Part shown: in pieces, positions 41,265-45,395 of the stretch
How the letters are laid out: each line of letters opens with the position of its first letter
Position numbering within the stretch: the first letter of the stretch is position 1
NCBI GenBank assembly: GCA_028687425.1
Contig: JAQUAD010000017.1
Location: 1-45,395 of the forward strand
DNA: 45,395 bases
Direction: 5' to 3'
Origin: Sideroxydans sp.
GTDB lineage: Bacteria > Pseudomonadota > Gammaproteobacteria > Burkholderiales > Gallionellaceae
Notes under the pieces: model-generated
Seen by the model: the letters and a program-made list of their open reading frames with translations, nothing else
Told to the model about the DNA's origin: nothing
Database searches by the model: none
Program-made: the position numbers and the translations under genes

Positions 41265-43193
41265 TTACTGCACGTTCACCCGTACATAGGCGGCTTTGGA
41301 GAAGGCCGACGGGGTGTAGGTGTCCTTCACCGCGTAGGCGAACACCTCGCTACCGGTGAAATTCAGCTTGGGCGTGTAAGTGATGCTGCCGTCCGCATTC
41401 ACTGTCACCGTGCCGCCCTTGTCAGGTTTGCCGGTGACCGGGATGAACACCGTGGCCGGGTCGATGTGGTTGGCTGCATCGATGACCGTATCCGGATCGC
41501 TGTCGTTGGCCAGCACATTGATGGTTACCGCGGTGTTGGCGGCGGTGCTGGCGATGTCATCCACCGTGACCGGAGCCCGGTTGTTCCGCACTGCGATCGA
41601 GACATAACCCTTGGTATGGCTGGCCAGTCCCCAGTTGTCGCGCGGCACATAGTTGAAGCCGGTCATGCCGGTGAAGCCTGCCGGCGGCGTATAGGTGAAG
41701 CTGCCGTCCGGGTTGCCGCTCAGGGTGCCGACCGAGGGGGTGCTGTAGTTGGTGGCGGTGAGCGTATCGGCGATGTCCGGATCGCTGTCATTGGCCAGCA
41801 CGCCGGCTGCCGCCACGTTCAATGTGCCGCCCTTGATCATGGTGTAGGCATCGTTGGCTGCCAGCGGCCGGTCGTTCACGTCGGCCACCGTGATGCTCCA
41901 CGACTGGGTGGTGAACAGGCCGAGCGGATCGGTCGCGCGTACCGTCAGGTCATGTACGCCGATCTGCGCGTTGGTCGGCCGCCAGCCGATCCAGGCAACG
42001 AAATCCGAGGTGGTCTTGATGGTCATGCCGGGCGGAGCCTTGTCCAGCGAGAACGAGAGCGGACCGCCGTCCGGGTCGGTTGCCATCACCTTGTAGGCGT
42101 AGGACAGGCCCTGCGTCGCTGCCAGTCCCGGCGTGGAAGTGATCGCCGGCGGGTTGCCGCTGCCGGAGACTTCCAGCTTGGCCAGCATGCCGCTGTCCTG
42201 TGTTGCGCCCGTGCTCAGGTTGAGCCGGCGGTCGTACACCGTGTAGCGGGTCGGTGTAGCGCCGGCTTGCAGCTGCGGCGTCAGGATGGCGTCGATGGTC
42301 TTGGCGGCCGGCAGCAACACCGAATATTGCTGGCGCGGGTTGCCCGGCCACGGATAGGGATTGCCGTCCTCGGCGATCATCTGCATGTACTGGCCGTTGA
42401 TCACCGGCACGTGGGTCTGCAGTCCCGCGTTGAGGAAGCGCAGCAATGTCTTCTGCCCTGCCGGTAGCGTGGCCAGCGGCGGCGTGCCGGTAGTGTATGG
42501 CTGGCCGTTGATCAGGAAATACTTGGGCTGGTAATCGAAGGTGCTGGTCGGCCCGTTCAGGGTGCCGTAAGTGCCGCCGGCTACCGCCGCATGCAGAGCG
42601 GGATCGATCTCGCTGAACAGCAATGTCACCTCGTTATCGAACGGCACGCCGGCGTAGGCCTGGCTCGCCGTCGCGTTGCGCGTCACGCTGCCGTACAGTC
42701 CCATCTGGATCTGCACTTGCGGGTGGGTGCCGCTCTGGTACAGATAGGTGCCGGGTCGCATGGCGTTCCATGTGTAGTCGGCGGTACCGCCGCCGACCAG
42801 CGCTTCATGGGTGAATGAACGCACGCGGGCATCGGCCGAAGGGCGTGGCCCGCTCATGCCGTTGTCCCACACCGGCGTCATCTGCGCGACCTGGCCGGGA
42901 ATGACGAGCGAGGTCGGCTCGGGCAGGCCGTTCTTGAGGTGCACGGTCAGCGTGGTGTCGCCGGGCGGCACCGTCAGCGCCGGCCCCGGCACGGTGGCGG
43001 TGCCCGGCAGGAAGCTGGCGTCGGTCAATGCGTAGCCCCACATCGGCACGCTCGCGCCGCCGGGCATGGTCACGTTCAGCGCTTCAGCGCGCAGCCAGTA
43101 TTCGACGGCGCAGGCCGGGGCCGAGGCGGTGACCAGCCCGGCCAGCAGCAGGGTCCGGCCGAGTCTGCTCATGGTTGGCAATTGGGTTTTCAT
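41265..43193 (-). CDS. Multicopper-oxidase-like protein without copper ligands, with cadherin/Ig-like C-terminus
   Basis: 642 residues: signal peptide (cleavage near ACA, residue 29), two cupredoxin-like domains (about 30-175 and 190-345), then three beta modules (347-642) matching the neighbouring protease. The cupredoxin scaffold is clear (PGPALTVPPGDTTLTVHLKNGLP, PGTYLYQSGTHPQVQIQMGLYGSV, LLRFLNAGLQTHVPVINGQYMQMIAEDG). The His-x-His pairs that bind the trinuclear centre are absent at all four places, and there is no type-1 cysteine. It is probably a structural partner of the two other oxidase-like proteins encoded just upstream. The start has GAGGAGGAA upstream. Confidence 0.85.
   Translation of the reverse strand: MKTQLPTMSRLGRTLLLAGLVTASAPACAVEYWLRAEALNVTMPGGASVPMWGYALTDASFLPGTATVPGPALTVPPGDTTLTVHLKNGLPEPTSLVIPGQVAQMTPVWDNGMSGPRPSADARVRSFTHEALVGGGTADYTWNAMRPGTYLYQSGTHPQVQIQMGLYGSVTRNATASQAYAGVPFDNEVTLLFSEIDPALHAAVAGGTYGTLNGPTSTFDYQPKYFLINGQPYTTGTPPLATLPAGQKTLLRFLNAGLQTHVPVINGQYMQMIAEDGNPYPWPGNPRQQYSVLLPAAKTIDAILTPQLQAGATPTRYTVYDRRLNLSTGATQDSGMLAKLEVSGSGNPPAITSTPGLAATQGLSYAYKVMATDPDGGPLSFSLDKAPPGMTIKTTSDFVAWIGWRPTNAQIGVHDLTVRATDPLGLFTTQSWSITVADVNDRPLAANDAYTMIKGGTLNVAAAGVLANDSDPDIADTLTATNYSTPSVGTLSGNPDGSFTYTPPAGFTGMTGFNYVPRDNWGLASHTKGYVSIAVRNNRAPVTVDDIASTAANTAVTINVLANDSDPDTVIDAANHIDPATVFIPVTGKPDKGGTVTVNADGSITYTPKLNFTGSEVFAYAVKDTYTPSAFSKAAYVRVNVQ
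41268..42155 (-). repeat. Cadherin/Ig-like module, copy B (in the oxidase-like protein)
   Basis: Codes for residues 347-642 of the copper-less oxidase-like protein and pairs with 38389-39282. Both copies have the same three domains in the same order, both end in VNVQ, and length differs by only a few codons. No terminal repeats or mobile-element signs flank either copy. Confidence 0.85.
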
Positions 43194-43211
43194 GATCGCG
43201 TTCCTCCTCGT

Positions 43212-44495
43212 TTACGGAATCGGCGCACTGGGCGGTTCGATGACCAGCATGGTCATCATGCCGCCGGGGAAGATGTCGTTATTCACGATCTCCCGTTCGT
43301 TGTGCGAGTGCCACATATGGAAGTAGCCGGCATTCAGGTTGATCAGGGCGCCGCCCGGCGGCAGCGCACCGAAGTTGCCGAGGAACGGGCTGCCGCTGTA
43401 GTGCGCGCCGAAGCTCAGGTCCTGCAGGTTGGGCAGCACCACCGGGATCGGTTTGCCATGGTCGGGGGCATATTCATGCGGTTCCATCGGGTCGGAAGCG
43501 CTGGTGTGGCCGTACATGTCCCAGCCCAGGCGTTCGCCGGTCCACTCGAAGATGGTGTCGAAGGTCTCGCCGGGTACCGCGCGCAAGGTGAATTCCGACT
43601 GTCCCAGATCGGGGCCGGCACCGGGTGCGCTCTCCAGCATGCGCCCGTCGTGCGCGATGATGGTGAAGTTATTGCCGTGGGTGTGCAGCGGGTGCAGGTC
43701 GCGTCCGGCATTGACCACGCGCATCAGCAGCCGGTCGCCGGGGTGCATGCGCGGCAGGCAGTTGTAGGGCTGGTTGGGCAGCCAGGGTACGTTGGCATCC
43801 AGCAGCGTGTCAGGCGCGGTGCGGCCATTGATGAACCACAGCACCGGGTGATAGGCGCTGGTATCCGCGCTGATCGCGCTGCCCGCGGCCGCCTGGATCG
43901 CGACCTGATCGTGGATGGCCGGATCCATCTCGGTCAGCAGGAACAGGTATTCGTGATCGAAGCGGGTATCGGGGTGGCTGTAGGCCTGATGCAGCGGATC
44001 GATGGCGGATGGCCGCACCACGAGTGTGCCGAGCAGGCCCATCTCCACTTGCAGCGCGGGCTGGGTGCCGCTGTGATAGAGATAGGTGCCGGGCTGGCTG
44101 GCGACGAAGGTGTAGCTCACGCTGCCATTGGATGCCGCCACTTCGCGTGTCATGATGCCGGCGCTGCCGCCGCTGGCAACCACACCCTGCTGGCCGGGGA
44201 ACACGATGGAGACCGGTACCGGCAATTGGTTGGAGAGGTTGACGGTGACCGTATCGCCCTGATTCACGATCAGCGTCGGCCCCGGATATTGCATGTTGCC
44301 GTTGCCGTTGGCGTAACCCCAGCTGTAGATGCTGGCGCCGTCGCCGGCCGAGATGTAGTCCGCCTTCGCCGTCAGGTTGAAGGTCGGGCCGCTGATGCCT
44401 TCGACCACCGCCCACACCGGTTCCATTGCGCTGAACAGAAACAGTGCGAGGCTCAAGACCAGCGATCGCGGCAGTTTGTGCAGTAGTGTGTCCAT
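43212..44495 (-). CDS. Multicopper-oxidase-like protein carrying only the C-terminal copper-cluster motifs
   Basis: 427 residues with a signal peptide (cleavage around AVWA or nearby, residue 29) and two to three cupredoxin domains. The first domain lacks copper motifs (VSIVFPGQ, YLYHSGTQPALQVEMG). The last has HPLHTHG (His268, 271, 273) and MWHSHNERE (His396, His398), two of the four His-x-His pairs needed for a trinuclear copper centre. Ser397 stands where the type-1 cysteine normally is, and the following His of HCHxxxH is missing, so this domain has no type-1 copper. It ends in FPGGMMTMLVIEPP. It follows the first oxidase-like gene by 37 bp; GGGAGG precedes the ATG. Confidence 0.87.
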   Translation of the reverse strand: MDTLLHKLPRSLVLSLALFLFSAMEPVWAVVEGISGPTFNLTAKADYISAGDGASIYSWGYANGNGNMQYPGPTLIVNQGDTVTVNLSNQLPVPVSIVFPGQQGVVASGGSAGIMTREVAASNGSVSYTFVASQPGTYLYHSGTQPALQVEMGLLGTLVVRPSAIDPLHQAYSHPDTRFDHEYLFLLTEMDPAIHDQVAIQAAAGSAISADTSAYHPVLWFINGRTAPDTLLDANVPWLPNQPYNCLPRMHPGDRLLMRVVNAGRDLHPLHTHGNNFTIIAHDGRMLESAPGAGPDLGQSEFTLRAVPGETFDTIFEWTGERLGWDMYGHTSASDPMEPHEYAPDHGKPIPVVLPNLQDLSFGAHYSGSPFLGNFGALPPGGALINLNAGYFHMWHSHNEREIVNNDIFPGGMMTMLVIEPPSAPIP

Positions 44496-44532
44496 GATGC
44501 CTCCCAGTGTTCCTGGCTAGTCTTCCGCCACG

Positions 44533-45395
44533 TTATTGAATGACGATCTCGGTCATCATTCCGCCGAAATCCTGATCGAAGTTGCTCAGATAGTTGAGGT
44601 TGCTGGTGTAGAGGAAATATGTCCCCGCCGGCACCCCCGCCGTATCGATGATGACGTCAGCCGATTCGCCGCCGCCCAGCGTCACCGAATTGGTGTCGTA
44701 GTACAGATCCTTGCCGCCGGGGCCGCGCGCGATGTGCGCCCCGCTGCCGACCACATGCATCTTCAGTCCCAGCGTGGCCAGCGTGTAATAGTTGGTCACG
44801 CTCAGATTGGTCAGTCTGAGCAGCAGCTTGTTGCCTTCCGTCGCCCTGTCGATCTGCATCAGTGCGTTGAGTTTCTGCGATTCGATGCCGCCGTTCTCGG
44901 CCGGGCCCGGCAAGGGGCCGGGTTTGGTGGTGTCCGGGTAGCCGCGTCCGTTGAGCATGGCATAGGTGTCGCGCATGTTGGCGAACGGCAAGGGCTGGAT
45001 GCCCAGGTGCAGCTCGTGGAACATGTGGTCCATCGAACTGAGCTGTATCGCATACGACTTGTCATAGCCGGTCGAACCGTCGCCGTCGTTGTACACGAAG
45101 CGCGTGTAGTTCCTGCCCTGATAGGTTTTACTGGTGCCGTCCTGCGCCGGTCGCACGTAGATCTGCCCCAGCATGCCCATCTGCATGTGTTCGGCCGCTT
45201 CCTGGTGGCAGTGGTACATGAAGGTACCCGGCTGCACCACGTTGTAGAAGTAGGTCAGGCTGGAACCCATGTTGACGCCGAAGGAGCCGTCCGGCATGCC
45301 GTCGAACACCGGTGCGGCATTGGGGAAACCGTGGAAGTGCACCGTGTGCGGATCGAACAGGTCGGGCCGCATCGACATGCCGACGTTGGTCAGGG
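44533..45395 (-). CDS. Multicopper-oxidase-like protein carrying the N-terminal copper-cluster and type-1 motifs (5' end outside window)
   Basis: At least 286 residues; the frame is open to the right edge, so the signal peptide and domain start are missing. Numbering from the ATG at 45378, HTVHFHG gives His11, His14 and His16. MYHCHQEAAEHMQMGM gives His56, Cys57, His58, His64 and Met69. Together these supply a complete type-1 site plus two His-x-His pairs, as in the N-terminal domain of nitrite-reductase- or ceruloplasmin-like enzymes. The second domain has lost its copper motifs (TNYYTLATLGLKMHVVG; YTSNLNYLSNFDQDFGGMM). The remaining ligands are found in the next protein. Likely a periplasmic or exported metal/phenol oxidase subunit. 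Confidence 0.87.
   Translation of the reverse strand, partial: LTNVGMSMRPDLFDPHTVHFHGFPNAAPVFDGMPDGSFGVNMGSSLTYFYNVVQPGTFMYHCHQEAAEHMQMGMLGQIYVRPAQDGTSKTYQGRNYTRFVYNDGDGSTGYDKSYAIQLSSMDHMFHELHLGIQPLPFANMRDTYAMLNGRGYPDTTKPGPLPGPAENGGIESQKLNALMQIDRATEGNKLLLRLTNLSVTNYYTLATLGLKMHVVGSGAHIARGPGGKDLYYDTNSVTLGGGESADVIIDTAGVPAGTYFLYTSNLNYLSNFDQDFGGMMTEIVIQ

Noticed and set aside
38221-41289. Plus-strand open frames of 429 and 472 codons opposite the protease and lipoprotein genes
   Set aside because: Both are antisense to clear secreted proteins with intact motifs, and their translations show only Arg/His/Ala/Val-rich sequence.
38386-42155. Mobile element explaining the duplicated cadherin/Ig-like module
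   Set aside because: No transposase, terminal inverted repeats or target duplications flank either copy; duplication or gene conversion is simpler.
42939-44486. A 515-codon open frame on the plus strand, opposite the oxidase-like genes
   Set aside because: Shadow frame spanning two real genes and the gap between them, low-complexity composition, no ribosome-binding site or family motif.
44533-45395. Frameshift splitting one long oxidase gene into two
   Set aside because: The two genes are separated by 37 bp with a new ribosome-binding site, ATG and signal peptide in the second, so they are distinct exported proteins, not a broken single frame.

Overview
The window looks like a chromosomal segment of a betaproteobacterium, plausibly an iron- or metal-oxidising lineage near Gallionellaceae/Nitrosomonadales. 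The reasons are the maf-yceD-rpmF-plsX-fab cluster order, the DksA and HDAC neighbours, a NiFe-hydrogenase locus, and an array of periplasmic copper proteins beside a secretion machine. The species cannot be named from sequence alone. No rRNA, tRNA, insertion sequence, CRISPR array or integrase was seen.

Region 1 (1-2159, plus strand) is the end of a NiFe-hydrogenase operon: the large-subunit C-terminus with its cleavable tail (hoxH-like), its endopeptidase (hoxW-like), then hypA and hypB, all joined by overlapping stop/start codons. Region 2 (2162-5849) holds a fused acyl-CoA-synthetase/GNAT protein of the Pat type (minus) and a divergent HDAC-family deacetylase (plus), a possible protein-acetylation pair. 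A bidirectional terminator closes the HDAC gene against dksA.

Region 3 (5897-17266) is core metabolism: dksA and maf on the minus strand, then a long plus-strand run yceD-rpmF-plsX-fabH-fabD-fabG-acpP-fabF-pabC-mltG-tmk-holB-tatD covering fatty-acid initiation and elongation, folate precursor synthesis, peptidoglycan glycan termination, dTMP kinase and clamp-loader delta'.

Region 4 (17267-31349) is a compact type II secretion/type IV pilus hybrid on the minus strand: gspG-gspF-gspE-pilM-pilN-pilO-pilP-like genes, a lipoprotein secretin with a C-terminal cohesin-like domain, three more pseudopilins and a NarL-type regulator. It is flanked by two paralogous HisKA_3 histidine kinases, one of which has a decayed ATP-binding domain, and by a PAS-GGDEF protein.

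Region 5 (31575-45395, minus strand) is one directional array read from high to low coordinates. It encodes three multicopper-oxidase-like proteins (the first cut by the window edge), a lipoprotein of unknown function, a secreted S8 protease, a SCO1-type copper chaperone, a cytochrome c/periplasmic-binding-protein fusion, a small Met-rich CusF-like protein, then a large PAS sensor kinase and a FixJ-type regulator. The copper ligands of a classical multicopper oxidase are divided between two polypeptides. The first has a type-1 site and two His-x-His motifs. The second has the other two His-x-His motifs but no type-1 cysteine. The third has none. This suggests a hetero-oligomeric, ceruloplasmin-like oxidase assembled from separately encoded two-domain pieces, and it is the most interesting system here. 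The protease and the copper-less third protein end in nearly the same ~295-residue cadherin/Ig-like module, which ties them together. The secretion hybrid next door is a reasonable but unproven export route.
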